Source: Macrocystis pyrifera (taxonomy: Eukaryota; Sar; Phaeophyceae; Laminariales; Laminariaceae). Taken from it: DNA of 64,000 bases. A program made the position numbers and the translations under genes. Every line of letters starts with the position of its first letter. Position 1 is the stretch's first letter. A model generated the notes under the pieces. It ran no database searches, had not been told where the DNA came from, and saw only the letters and a program-made list of their open reading frames with translations. The stretch lies in assembly GCA_031763025.1 (NCBI GenBank), contig JASSKH010000015.1:11264774-11328773 (forward strand), in the 5' to 3' direction. Below are positions 31,905 to 42,394 of the stretch, piece by piece.

Positions 31905-32763
31905 GGCCAGATCTTATGCAATATTTTTTGAGTGATTGAAAAAGGCAGGAAGTCGGATTTTCCTGCGGCAAAAAGCCACACCAGATCGGTGCGCCATGTG
32001 CCGTCTTATGGTGTTTTTGGTTTTATTTCATGGGAGAACAAAAAAAAAAGAACAGAACCGAGATCTTGAAGTTTCCTTGACCTCTACGTACGTGGACCAC
32101 GACACGAACGAGTCGTTCACGCCGGGTTGGGCGATCAACCTTCACCACCAGCTCCTCCAAGGAAGGAACGGAACGTGGAACCTCCTCGGGAGCTGCGTCA
32201 GGGGTCGCTGGACCAGCAAGGAGCTCTCGCTCTCGCGGAGCATGAGCTGCTTGCGGCCGCCGTAGTCAGAAAAGAAGAACGTTAGATTGTTTTGATACTG
32301 CTGTAGTCTCGTCCTATTCGTATCCAAAGTTGTTTTGCCTAGAGCAGCTGCAGTTGGGCGGCCGCAAGGGACGCGATGGTGGCCAAGGTATTGATGCCCT
32401 CTCTCTCCGTAGTGGCCGATGCACAAGTGCTGGAGCCCAGCTGTGTACAAGAGTAACCAAGCATGTAGCGTCGTGACCCATCATGAGCCCTGTCTGTAAC
32501 CTATACAAAATTGTACAATGCCTCCGAGGTCTTGTGCAAAAGCAAATTTTATCACTTTCAGAGTTGATCAGAAAAGGCTGTCAAAAAAAATCACTTCCTG
32601 GAATTTCATGAGTGATAAAATCTCGGAGGAACATTTTTTCCACCAAACAGGCCCCATAAGACGTGATTTTGATAAAAATCTGATCAGAAACGGGACTAGA
32701 TACCCCGAAGCCTCCGTAAACAGCCATATAATCACCTCAAAAAAAATTGCATAAGATCTGGCC
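31905..32763 (+). mobile_element. 859-bp DNA transposon, PIF/Harbinger-like, non-autonomous
   Basis: The ends are inverted: GGCCAGATCTTATGCAAT then a T run on the left, and its near-perfect reverse complement on the right, about 30 bp in all. It is flanked by TAA at 31902-31904 and 32764-32766. The right copy of the recent duplication has a single TAA at 62189-62191 and no insert, so both edges are defined by an empty site. A 3-bp TWA target duplication is typical of PIF/Harbinger. No transposase motif is seen. The ends are AT-rich, while 32090-32420 is GC-richer with short open frames on both strands, possibly captured host DNA. Confidence 0.85.
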
Positions 32764-34102
32764 TAATATCCACGAAAAAAACGTTGTGGGCCACTAGTAC
32801 TAGTAGCGTGTAGCGACACTCTTAATAGTGGCGTGTACAAGCCACGACCCACCACTGATGTATATTTCCTTTTTCAATGCCGCTATTACTGTACACTACT
32901 GCTACTACTATGCTCGGCGCCTAGAGCGAGCCGTGGTTGCACCCTGATAGTGATTCTTTCCGGGGGTTTACGCAATTTTTGGAGCAATTTTTCTTTTCAT
33001 AGGCCGTGGTGCCTAAAGTCGACCACCCGACCCGAACCCGAACGCTATGGGGTGACCAGTGCTTGGATGATGTGGCTTGTGAATTATCTAGGTTGATTCG
33101 GCCGGCTTGGATGCTGTGATTGGAAAGGATCTATTAACAGGCTGATTTGGCAGGCTCTGGATGCTGAGGCTTGAGAAAACTCTATTAATAGGTTGGTTGG
33201 GCCGCTTACAAAACATCCCTTAGCCAATCAGAGTGCGTAAATAGCCTACATTTGGAAGATCCACTATCTTGGGGCAACCACTGCTGCCTAAAGCCGACTA
33301 ACCGATCCCAACGCTGTCCCTAGCACGAACCCTATGCCATTGGTCAGTGCTTGGATGCTGTGCTTGGTGAAAATCTGTCATGATTGGGCCTGTTGGTGGC
33401 AAGACTCGAGATTCGTTCGGCCACTAGCTGGTACAACGCACCGTAGGGTTCACGACAACTGGAAAACCGCACGGAACCAAACCGTAGGCTATACGCCTTC
33501 TGAACACCGCGCCGAACCGCACCATGGGAATGCCATCGAAATTGCGCCGCGCCGAACCGTTTTCGTCAAGGTAAGGCGCCGAAATCCTCTAGATGGGTTG
33601 TTCTTATTGTTCCATTTGCCATTTGTAATTGAGCAGCGCGTCCGCTAAATCTTAATTGTGCGTCACTGCTAGTAGTGGTATATGTATATCCCACGTCCCA
33701 CCAGTTTTTTCTTTCAAATTCATACTGCCGCTATTACTGTACACCACTGCTACTATGCTTGGCGCCTAGGTTTACGTACAGTGCAGCAGTAAAAGGGGTT
33801 TGCTTGTTTTCGGGATCACCGAACGAGGGGTGATCACATCTCAGGGAGCAGAGATCGGATGACCACGGAGCATGGTCGATCGGCAAGTCAGCGACAATTA
33901 GGCTGCGGCGTCGGCAAAAGAGGAGTGGGAGCACTACCTAGCGGCGATCGTTTGAGAGATGAGTCTGGTGGACCTTGTTCTGACGCGGTCTGAGCCACAT
34001 TGACAAGCAAAAGTGCGATGTCATCCAATGCACCTCGCCGTTGTAGGCGGAGGAACTGGGGTTTCATCAACAAAGGTGTTCGCTGCGTAACTGTGCGGGC
34101 GG

Positions 34103-34627
34103 GTGTGCTCGGTGATGTCTCCGCGGGAACGGGTACACTGCGTGGATGCCCGGTGCAAGATATTGCTGCTCAGGGGGCCAACTGAATCTTGGCCCCGTCA
34201 CCGTATGGAACCGACGTCGAGTTGTACAACGCAGCGCGACGCGTGCGAAAGGGATGCGCACGGCGCAACAGGAACGAATGCACGGGCCAAGATCGCGTTC
34301 ATTATCGAGCACGAGGGAAATTCCCCGCAAGGCCTATCTTGGGGGGGCAAGACAGTGGAGATTTCAGCTGCCGAATACTCTAGCACGGTCCACGGTAACG
34401 CCAGAAGCGTGGACGCTGTGATCGGGCACGCCGTGAGGAAACTGATGTTGAGTCTCGCCTTTACCTTTAGGGTTTCAGCGTACGCTCTTTGCAGAGCGGT
34501 CCACATGTTTCACTGTTGTCTGCGCGGCGCATGCGGAACACGTGCACAACGCCGGGGCGCCACTGTCAGGCGGCACAAGCTGTCCGACAGCGAATCTTGC
34601 CCACACAACGAGCACCTTAGTATCTAG
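34103..34627 (+). CDS. Open frame of unknown function in old block copy 2
   Basis: A 174-codon plus frame. The middle (AKIAFIIEHEG and KTVEISAAEYS) is recognisable in the paralogous block at 5395-5650, where stops interrupt it. A competing minus frame (34506-34198) is also open and also partly conserved, so the coding strand is uncertain. The recent duplicate at 63529-64000 carries the same frame, cut by the window end. No family is recognised. Confidence 0.3.
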   Translation: MCSVMSPRERVHCVDARCKILLLRGPTESWPRHRMEPTSSCTTQRDACERDAHGATGTNARAKIAFIIEHEGNSPQGLSWGGKTVEISAAEYSSTVHGNARSVDAVIGHAVRKLMLSLAFTFRVSAYALCRAVHMFHCCLRGACGTRAQRRGATVRRHKLSDSESCPHNEHLSI

Positions 34628-35293
34628 CTTCGTTTATGATACGGCAACCTAGGGGATAGAGGTTGCACTCGACCGCCGTTTGGAATGCGCAGAACTCTCG
34701 GTGGTTCGGGAAACTAATCTCGTGTAGGATGTCTGTCGGCGGGACGGCTTTGTTGTAGAAACCAAGAGAGGGGAGGGATGGAGGGGGGGAGTAGTCCTCC
34801 AAACAACTACGCTCGTGCTCGTACAGTGGGTAATTTCAAAAACGCTAGATATTTTGCGCTGGGTTCACCGATGACAAGCCTCCATCGGCGTATCGCAAAT
34901 GGAATCGGTGTGTGTGAATTTGTTTCATGGTTTGGGACCGGATCGTGCGCTCCTGCCGTGAAAACGGGAGGGGCTCGAACCCCTTCACAACCAGCGCTTT
35001 CCACGTCCTTTGTGGTGGATGCTGTGTGCCGTGGGCTTCATTATCGTTTCAGACAGGATTGGAAGAGCTCTCGTGCACGCTCTCGAGTTAGTGTCGTCTC
35101 GCGCGCGATACACCAATATGTTTGGTCGTTTCGATTACGATACTTGGTATATATAGACTGCTGGTTCGGAGCTTCTAGCGATGCAAGTGGTCGCGAATAG
35201 TCTAGGAGTGTCTCGTCTTGAGCGCATTTTAGCTCAGGTTGCTGCTTTGGCGCATGCACTTGAGAATCAGTTTGATCCATCTTGGTGATATTG

Positions 35294-35357
<64 letters not shown>

Positions 35358-35890
35358 GGGGGGGGGATGATCATGATTGTTGTTGAAACTAAAGCGGGAT
35401 ATTGCCCCCGCGTCCACGCGAACGAGGTGCAGTAAGGGTGATCCCTACTTTCCTCTTGTTGTAAAGCGTGTTTAAATGTGTTACGCACTGCTTGAATCGA
35501 CCGCACGTTTGCGTGAGTCCGCTCGATGCCGCACCCACAATACACGTATACGCCTGAACTATTTCGTCGAGATATATCGCCAATGCGTCCAAACGATTTG
35601 ATCAAGACATGGTTGAAAGGGCGTGGAAATAGACCTCCAGTATGTTGCGCCAATATCTGTGACACAATATCGACACAACCGTTTTGAGCCCTGTACAACA
35701 TGCACAATAATAATCACTTTGCGCGTCGTTTTCATGCTACAGAACACCTGGTATATAATACAGTCGTTAAAAAATGAGGGCTTTCGCCACACATAAGGGG
35801 CATTTCGACATGTGCAGCTCTATGCCCGAACGTCTGCCAAACAAAGCCCGCGATTTCATGCTCTTCGACAGTGAAACCCTAAAGGGGGGG
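34628..35890. other. Unmatched stretch with a giant G tract
   Basis: No supported gene. Frames across the G tract are poly-Pro or poly-Gly artefacts. A tRNA-T-arm-like string at 34970-34985 (minus) lacks the rest of a tRNA fold. Confidence 0.45.
35295..35366 (+). repeat. Homopolymer run of 62 G, then T and 9 G
   Basis: By direct count, G runs from 35295 to 35356, then T at 35357, then nine G. It is the longest homopolymer in the window. Such a tract can form stacked quadruplexes and is hard to sequence, so its length is uncertain. Confidence 0.85.
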
Positions 35891-36264
35891 CTTCACCTAC
35901 CCGTTCGGTGGTTGCTGTTTTCCATATCCACATCCGGCTGAGTTTACTGTCATTTTCCTGTTGTCGAGACCAGGACCAGCCGATGGACTCTGGCAAGGGG
36001 ACGACAGGGTACGACCAGCACCGTTGATGGGGAAAGAGGTTTTGCTGTTGCGCTCGATATCTGCCCCTGTCGAAAAACGAGAAATGATCGATTCACGACA
36101 ACACACAACCGCACGGCCGAGGGGTTGCTTCTGGTCGTTCATCATGCGCTCCGTTTGATCTCCCCCTCTGATGTACTCTGATAAATTATCGTACGCCCCC
36201 CGTTTGCCGCCCGATGACCCTCTTTGGTTCTCGCCGCCGTACCCACCGATCAACCGATATCCAG

Positions 36265-37763
36265 GGTATGCGACTGACGCCTTCGAACCTTCCAACGTCC
36301 AAGCCTTTGTTGAGAAGCAGTTCCTGGACTTTTTCACTGATTGCGAAGCGTTTGCTGAAAGTTTTACCAAGGTGATGAAGGAGGAAGTGTTGACTTCGGT
36401 TGATTGACCAAGGATACGTGACTGCGTGTTCTCATCTCTCTCTCTCTCGCCCTCCATCCGTCTCTCTCCCTCTCGTTTTTCTCTCACTGCGGGGTTAGCG
36501 AATGAGGTCTGTGACTTGGCGAAGCGCTGTTGATTCAATATTGTCATCTCCGCTAGGCATGGCTCCCTTCCTTGAGTCCAACCACCTCAAGCTTTGTGTT
36601 ACAGGTGGCCTGTCCTCCTACGAAGTACTTGCAGCTTACGACTTCGTTATTTTGCCCAGGGAGGTAATATGGCATTTTGGGCAATCTCGACCCTGCACGC
36701 GTTGAATCTATCACGGGGAACTATGATTACCAAGATCCATCATATACATAAACACATACCTATTCCGGTATTTTTACTCAAAGACGTTGGTCCTTACTAC
36801 AACGTTTCCCCGTAATATATGTTGTGGGAAAAAAGGTGTACGACGGCTTGCCGTACCCAATCAAAACAGATATGTAGGCACAGAACGGGACAAGGGTGAC
36901 GAATTGGCCGGCGAGTTCGGTACCAGTTCTCTCACGTGCGGTCGGTCATGTAGGCGTGGCAGCAACACGACTAGTCGAATGTCGTCGGACTCTCCCTACT
37001 GCGTACCCGTTTGCTATACCTAGCGCCTCAAACGTTTCATTTTGTGCGGATACACGTCTCCAGAGGCGGCTGGTATCGTTGCCCATACGTAGCCATCACC
37101 TCGACACCTCTATGTGCTTTCCTTGCCTCGCCTTGCGATTGTTGTCGCCGCCTATTCTCAACACGTTTGAATTTAGGTTATATTGTTTGCTGTCGAATAG
37201 ACAGACAGATATACATAAAGGCGTTCTATCGTCGAAACCAGTCTCCGCATACTACGGTGTATAATGTATAGTTCCTTATCGTAGTATCACTTGCTCTGAT
37301 GCCCGCCCCCCCCCCCCCCCCCCCCACCCCCTTCTCCGTCTCCATGCACGCGACACGCAACGCAACGCCACGCCATGCCATGCACGCAAACAAAAAATAA
37401 ACGAAACAGAAATTTGAATACAACGACACAACACGCATCTCCGACTCCAAGGAGGAGCTGCTCGATTTGTGCCGCAAAACGGAGGGAACCGCAAACGAGA
37501 TCCACTCCGGCCTCTCCATAAAGCCCGGGTCCTTTCCCTACCCCAGGTATGACTACATCGCTATCACCGGTATGCAGTCGGTCCACCTGGATCTCGGAGA
37601 CGGGAATGGCCTCCAGCCGATCTGCTTCGACTTCGTCATCAACGAGATACTCAAGGCCGACAAGTTAGCGCCCCTCGGCCTCAAGTCCGAGAACTGGACG
37701 GGGCACTACAACGTCCTCCTCGGGCCATGCGCGGGCGTCGAGCCCCTGGTCTGCTCTGCCTGA
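36265..37763 (+). CDS. Two-exon gene of unknown function, copy 2 (3' exons)
   Basis: Exon A is 36265-36371 (acceptor TATCCAG, donor CCAAG|GTGATG) and exon B is 37410-37763 (acceptor AAACAG, TGA stop). Lengths, phases and borders equal those of copy 1 at 6283-7775. The proteins share FEPSNVQAFVE, FLDFFTDCEAFA, ISDSKEELLDLC, DYIAITG, LGDGNGLQPICFDFVI and LGLKSENWTG. The last ten residues and the segment after the FDFVI motif vary. Both copies lack internal stops in these exons, so both may still be functional. The upstream exon is unidentified. The protein is acidic, without an obvious membrane segment in this part. Confidence 0.6.
36711..36815 (+). mobile_element. Fold-back MITE family 1 in the intron of copy 2
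   Basis: 105 bp, starting TCACGGGGAACTATGATT and ending GTTTCCCCGTAA, with TA on both sides. It is at the same intron position as the remnant at 6740. Confidence 0.7.
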
Positions 37764-38635
37764 TGGCGCTCGTTGCTGTATGGAGCATCTAACGTAAATA
37801 TCAAGGACCACAAGGACAAAAAAATGGAAGATACGTCGTCGAGCCCATGGACGGCCTGTGATAGCACACGTTGCCTTTCTAATTAGCGTCGTAGGTTATC
37901 CAGAAAATCGACAGCTGGGGTAAAAAGTAGTAAAAAAGGAACTACCGTGTTGCTAGGCGCAACCTGTGGGGGTCGTCTCGTCTGTGTGTTTGATGGCTGA
38001 CAAGCCCTGGGACCCACTCAAGAGGGAGTGTACTCATGCCATGCATGGCCGTAGTTGTACAGCCATATACGCTCGCTCAAGAGGGAAGGGGGTAACATGG
38101 CTCTCATAAACTTGCATATATGCATGTACTACAGCATACCAGAGGGAGGAAGAGAGAGACGGCGCACGGATACTGATGTTGAAGCTATTGCTGTAGGGAG
38201 CTTGCAAACGCTCTTCCAAGCCATCCCGGTCCTTGTTCGCTGGGCACACAACGGTTGAGAATACAGTAGTTTCGTGGAGCGTTGAGATGGTTTGACGACG
38301 CGTCAGTAACGGTTTAGATGTGAATCCAGTCATACCTGGTAGTATATATATAGTCAATGACGGACAAAGAATATATTCCAACTATCCAGTTGCTTCGATG
38401 GTGTCCTCAGCATATTTCGACCGATGGTGGACGCATTACCCTCCGACATCGAGATGAGCATATGCTTATCGTAAACCACGGGGACTACGAGCGCGTGAGG
38501 GGTTATGATGATTGACAACTGGTGACGATGTTGGTTTTGAAAGCAGCTGTGGGTGGGATACTGACAACGCAACTCCCGCGATATCTACCATAGATACATG
38601 AAACCCTTATACGTAGCCATGGTGAAAATCGTGTG

Positions 38636-38930
38636 AAAAAATAACGATGTCGCTGACAATACATGTGGCCTACACCACGTACCAGGGAATCTCCAGAAAG
38701 CATGGTAATAAACAATAATATAGCCCTTGAGAACTCCTAGCCAAGCAGCACAAAAACCCCAAACGACTTACAGTAGATTTATAAGTCCCCTTAGGGTTTA
38801 GTTTCTGCTTCCAGTTGAAAAAAAACTTCCTATTTTCTTGACCGCGTTTTTTGTTTAGCAGTTTTTTACCGCCATTGAAACATCCACGCTCACGCAAGCC
38901 ACACGATCATCGCTTGCTTATTTAGGATAA
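38636..38930 (-). repeat. Inverted fragment related to 10880-11190
   Basis: On the minus strand it reads GAGCGTGGATGTTTC, a Lys-rich segment, GCAGAAACTAAACCCTAA, TGTAAGTCGT and TATTGTCAGCGACATCGTTA, in the same order as 10926-11175 on the plus strand. It joins the end of the old block copy 2, so it marks a rearrangement junction. Confidence 0.7.
38670..38897 (-). CDS. Possible exon related to 10831-11040
   Basis: A 75-codon frame containing ERGCFNGGK and KQKLNPKG, shared with the plus-strand frame near 10.9 kb. The reading after the shared part (TYKSTVSRLGFLCC onwards) has no counterpart, so the conserved part may be an exon end. Function unknown. Confidence 0.3.
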   Translation of the reverse strand: MRERGCFNGGKKLLNKKRGQENRKFFFNWKQKLNPKGTYKSTVSRLGFLCCLARSSQGLYYCLLPCFLEIPWYVV

Positions 38931-39833
38931 GCATCACAGAATTCCTGAATATTTGACGTGATTATCTTGAAGCTCTAAACTAGCCGCTTTCTGATTGGGT
39001 CGCACGTTCGAACAGTGGTGCAGACACCTATTGCACAAGCCTGTTCGGCACCGAAACCCAATCTGCTGAGGTTCAAGTTGTGGTCGGGACGGATGTTTTA
39101 TGGTCACGTTGGCCTCATGGTGTGAGGTGTTACTTAACCCCGCAGGGGAAGGAGCGGGGCATAAGTTTTCGAGTGAGCCAGTTTCAATAATCTTCGCGGG
39201 GTTGTGTAGTGGTAAGAATATACCATTACGGGGGCCCATAGTAAACAGGACCAAATATTGTTAGTAAAAAATATTCAAATATATAGTTTTTTATGTATAC
39301 CATAGGTCCTATTAACTATGGACCCCCGTAATAGGACCTCACGACGGGTCCCGGTGTTGTTGGCGGGGCTGCCACGGCACTGGCAAGCTTCTCGAGCGTG
39401 TTTTGCCCGCAGTAGAAACAATGAATTCCGAGAATTCTTCAGCAACAATGACAAACCGTAAATTTTCGCAGGAAACCGGCGTTTGTGAGTTGGTTTGAAT
39501 TTCAGTGACGGAATAGTTCGTATTGGGCCGACGAGCGAACAAGACGCAAGCAAGCAGCTAGTCTCCAGTCGATATAGGCCAGTGAAGGCAAAGAACGGCG
39601 AGGGTATGGAGTACACGAAGGAGAGAGCTGGCTCTCCTTTAGTCGCAGCTAGTCTTGGCAACGGGGTTATTATCGTGATTTCTGCGTGTAGAAGACAACG
39701 AGACATGTTGATGGACCCACCTTCTCACCCGCCCGCTCTGTTGCGTAACTAAAAGTTATTCATATATGGAAACCCCGCTTCTCGTGTTAAAAATCTATAT
39801 TTTCAAAGTCGAAACCCCTCCTTCATTCATTTG
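38931..39833. other. Stretch between rearrangement junction and YR element
   Basis: Apart from the MITE at 39226-39331, nothing is recognised. A minus-strand frame of 143 codons overlaps the MITE arm and so is unlikely to be a gene. Confidence 0.4.
39226..39331 (-). mobile_element. Fold-back MITE family 1, inverted
   Basis: 106 bp, starting TTACGGGGGCCCATAGTAAA and ending CTATGGACCCCCGTAA. TA follows on the right (39332-39333); the left flank is CA. Confidence 0.8.
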
Positions 39834-40095
39834 TTTGGTTGTCCACTTCCACGAAAAATGCTTGATATTAATTGAAGAAACCGAACTGGTGGGGGGGGGG
39901 GGCTGCCCTGGCCCGTCCCCCCCCTGCATGCGTACACCTTGCTTACCCCTATATAAAATAGCCGGAGGGAAGAGAGAGGAAAAAGGGGGGGTCGCCTCGT
40001 CCCTTTTCGCTTGCTTACGCCTCCCCCCCCCCCTCACACAAACGAAACGCGGTCGACTCCTTACCGGTCGCGCTCCGCTAGTGGAACGCCTCCCC
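39834..40095 (-). repeat. Split repeat B2
   Basis: Outer 3' repeat of the YR element. In plus orientation it starts TTTGGTTGTCCACTTCCACG and ends GTGGAACGCCTCCCC, matching B1 with small homopolymer differences. It contains a TATAAAATA string on the plus strand at about 39951-39960. Confidence 0.85.
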
Positions 40096-40465
40096 GCCGG
40101 GGACCCACCTCGACTGCCAAACGATTATGAGTGTAGTGATTCGGTTTCAAACGGCCCGTGCGATCGGGATTAACCCACTACCAATCGACCCCTATGTGCT
40201 TGTGCTTTCGGGTGGTTCCGTTTCTAACGGCCCGTTCGTACCGGGAACCCACCACGATTGCTAAACGATTATTGAATGTGATGATTCCGTTTCTAACGGC
40301 CCGTGCGATCGGAACCCACCACGAAAACCAAACGATTAATATGCAATGATTCCGTTTCAAACGACCCGTGCGATCGGGATTAAACCATTACTAATCGACC
40401 ACTGTATCTCCTTCCCCTCCGTTTGCCCATCCGCCGTGGAAATTTGTTGCGGGAGGGTGGGCGGG
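40096..40465 (-). repeat. Spacer with degenerate tandem repeats between A2 and B2
   Basis: Four imperfect units contain CGGCCCGT(G/T)CG(A/T), then an ACCCACCA or ACCCACTA phrase, then an AAACGATTA phrase, at a spacing of about 60-70 bp. They contain GTTTC(T/A)AACGGCCCGT. It might be a subterminal control or packaging region, but that is only a guess. Confidence 0.6.
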
Positions 40466-40796
40466 AAAAAAACAACTAGACGACTCCCTGACGTCCCTTG
40501 CCCGGTTCTATTCAGCTCGTGCAGGGCCTTGCCCGTCAGCTATCTATCCTGGATACTCGCTGCACCGACGACCCCACTTCACACCGCTCTACCGCTGCTT
40601 GCTCGTATCTGAACTGCGTTGGTCTTTCTTCATCAATCATCCGGAACTTCTATTATTTTCATTCTTACCCCCGTACTAAACATCCCTTGTTATTTTATCG
40701 GAAACCCTCCGAAACCGTCTCATTCCTTCACTGGTTTATCTTTTCTACCCGTTACCCCCCAAACACCAGGTTGCCCCTACGACAACCTTCCTCTTT
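40466..40796 (-). repeat. Split repeat A2
   Basis: Matches A1 (46886-47219) over about 331 bp, from AAAAAAACAACTAGACGACT to CGACAACCTTCCTCTTT, with a handful of substitutions and one-base indels. It joins B1 directly. Confidence 0.88.
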
Positions 40797-41058
40797 GGTT
40801 GTCCACTTCCACGAAAAAATGCTTGATATTAATTGAAGAAGCCGAAATGGTGGGGGGGGGGGGGCGATGCCCTGGCCCGTCCCCCCCCCCTGCATGCGTA
40901 CGCCTTCCTTACCCCTGTATAAAATAGCCAGAGGGAAGAGAGAAAAGGGGGGGTCGCCTCGTCCCTTTTCGCTTGCTTACGCCTCCCCCCCCCCTCCACA
41001 CTAACGAAATGCGGTCGACCCCCTTACCGGTCGCGCTCCGCTAGTGGAACGCCTCCCC
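40794..41058 (-). repeat. Split repeat B1
   Basis: Begins immediately after the recombinase stop codon (41059-41061 on the minus strand) and runs to the junction with A2. It matches B2, including the G and C runs. Confidence 0.88.
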
Positions 41059-42394
41059 TCACGAGACCGCCGTTCCTTCCCCCCTTCGTCCAGATATGTG
41101 TAAGGACTGTTCGGGCACTTTGCAGCCTCCCAAGCGGTCCTTACTATACCGGGCGGAGTAGCACCTATAGTATTCAAACCCATCTCGTCCCTTGTCCTGG
41201 CTGTCTCTCAAACTCCCCCCCCCCCCATGCTCCAACACCTCTGATACCCATACCGGGTCTTCCATGCTAGCCCTAACGTACACCATAAACGAGTCCTTCG
41301 ACCACCTCCCTTCTTTCTTGATCACTGCTTCTTGCACTCTTCTCGCGGCCAGTCTGATTGCCCCCCCTATTCTGCCCGAGTGCAACGTGAATTCGTCCGG
41401 AATCAGACTTACCCCCGCTCCTCTCCCCTCTTCCTTCCACCTCCTCCCTACACTGGCGAGACCCTTCCTCGAGCACTGGGTTGCCTTCCCCCTGGACCAG
41501 ACCCTCCAACCGTCCGTTCCTCGATATGACATCATAGGGGCTTGCCCTGTCAACTCCCCGCCATTGTACATTTCGAAAAGCTCCACCAATCGCCCCACTG
41601 CCCCCCCCTCCTCTCCTCCACCCCGTCCTGATCTTGTCCTGAATAGTACCGCTCCTTTTCTTCCTTGATCTCCCTTCGATCCCCTGAACCTCACCTCTAC
41701 CGTATTTGCTTCCCGAATGCTACCCTCCGCCAGTTGATCGTTATCTCTGAAAAACGCAACATCCCCCCTCCTTAAGCAGTATACCTTATGATACACCCCT
41801 CTCTCCTTGGCAAACAATTCTGACGCTCGCAACATAAAAAAATAGGACAGTGCCAAACCTATCCATAACACCATCCCCCCTTCCCCCCATGATGCAGTGC
41901 TTCCTTGCATCCCCCTCAGCATCCCCCAAGTCAATGGTCTTCTTACCCTCTGCTGACTACCCGTCTCTACGTGTGCCCTCTTGATACCTTGCCTCACCGA
42001 TCTGATCAATGGGTTACTCATGGGCACCGAAAGCCCCACGAACTGCTCATGGTAGAAATTAATCGCCACCAACTTGCCTAGTACCGTCGACTCCTTGCTC
42101 CCTTTTTCTGCGCAGCAGTACCCCTTGAATTCGACCAACTCCCCCAATACCCCCCATCTCCCCCATGTCTTTCTACAGCCAACACCCCTTCCCGACCAAC
42201 GATCTCCAGCTCACCCACATCCTCCAATTCGCCTCGTAAGTTTTTCGAGACGAAGCTGCAACTCTTCCAAATGGGTACTCTCTTGCAATATCTCCAAACA
42301 CATTAGCTGCTCCCCCGATCCCAGTTCCTCCACATGCCAAGCGATTTCGGGACATTCTGCGTTCAGTTTCTCGGGAATCTGTTCCTCTCGCCAC
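41059..42394 (-). CDS. Tyrosine recombinase of the YR retrotransposon (one frameshift)
   Basis: The main frame is 42147-41059 (362 codons); an upstream frame, 42394-42173, supplies the N-terminal core-binding part (SSRKTYEANWRMWVSW), separated by an apparent frameshift near 42150-42180. Catalytic signature of the tyrosine recombinase family: first Arg in FFMLRASELF, then HSGRIGGA (the H-x-x-R pair), then GRWSKDSFMVYVR with the Tyr nucleophile. The enzyme would integrate a circular DNA copy. All four signature residues I can place are present, which suggests recent competence apart from the frameshift. The stop codon sits exactly at the edge of B1. The N-terminal frame overlaps the end of RNase H. 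Confidence 0.85.

Larger units (their letters stand above)
28950..33770 (+). repeat. Degenerate array of AACCGCACCG-bearing units
   Basis: A unit of roughly 500 bp recurs about five times with insertions and losses. It begins GGCGCCTA(A/G)AGCC and contains GTGCTTGGATGCTGT, GCAAGACTCGAG and a G(G/A)GTTCACGAC block with AACCGCACCG decamers. It then has GTCAAGGTAAGG, CCTCTAGATCG and (T/A)CCAATCATACCATCC, and ends in a TACTGTAC...CTACTA block. Starts are near 29401, 29905, 31540, 32930 and 33283. A MITE (30162) and the 859-bp element (31905) interrupt it. The duplicate is 59238-63196. Confidence 0.7.
23121..34574 (+). repeat. Recent segmental duplication, left copy
   Basis: Nearly identical to 52898-64000. 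The offset between copies is 29,777 bp at the start, 29,755 after the CAG tract, about 30,295 after a 541-bp tandem duplication in the right copy, drifting to 30,287, and 29,426 after the 859-bp element present only here. The duplication includes the LTR-like element, the putative secreted-protein gene, MITEs, the AACCGCACCG array and the start of the old block copy 2. The right copy continues to the window edge, so the true length is unknown. Confidence 0.95.
33767..38624 (+). repeat. Old segmental duplication, copy 2
   Basis: Diverged partner of 4943-8647 in the same orientation. Its first 800 bp are included in the recent duplication (third copy at 63195-64000). It ends where an inverted fragment related to 10880-11190 is joined on (about 38636). 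An insertion or unmatched stretch occupies about 34640-35890. Confidence 0.8.

Noticed and set aside
34950..35040. tRNA on the minus strand
   Set aside because: A GGTTCGAGCC-like string looks like a T arm, but the candidate anticodon loop lacks U33 and no acceptor stem forms.
35229..35707. Poly-proline protein on the minus strand
   Set aside because: The frames exist only because of the 62-G tract and are open in several registers.
35897..36547. 216-codon minus-strand ORF
   Set aside because: It lies antisense to exon A of the two-exon gene. The equivalent frame in copy 1 is much shorter, so it is not conserved as a unit.
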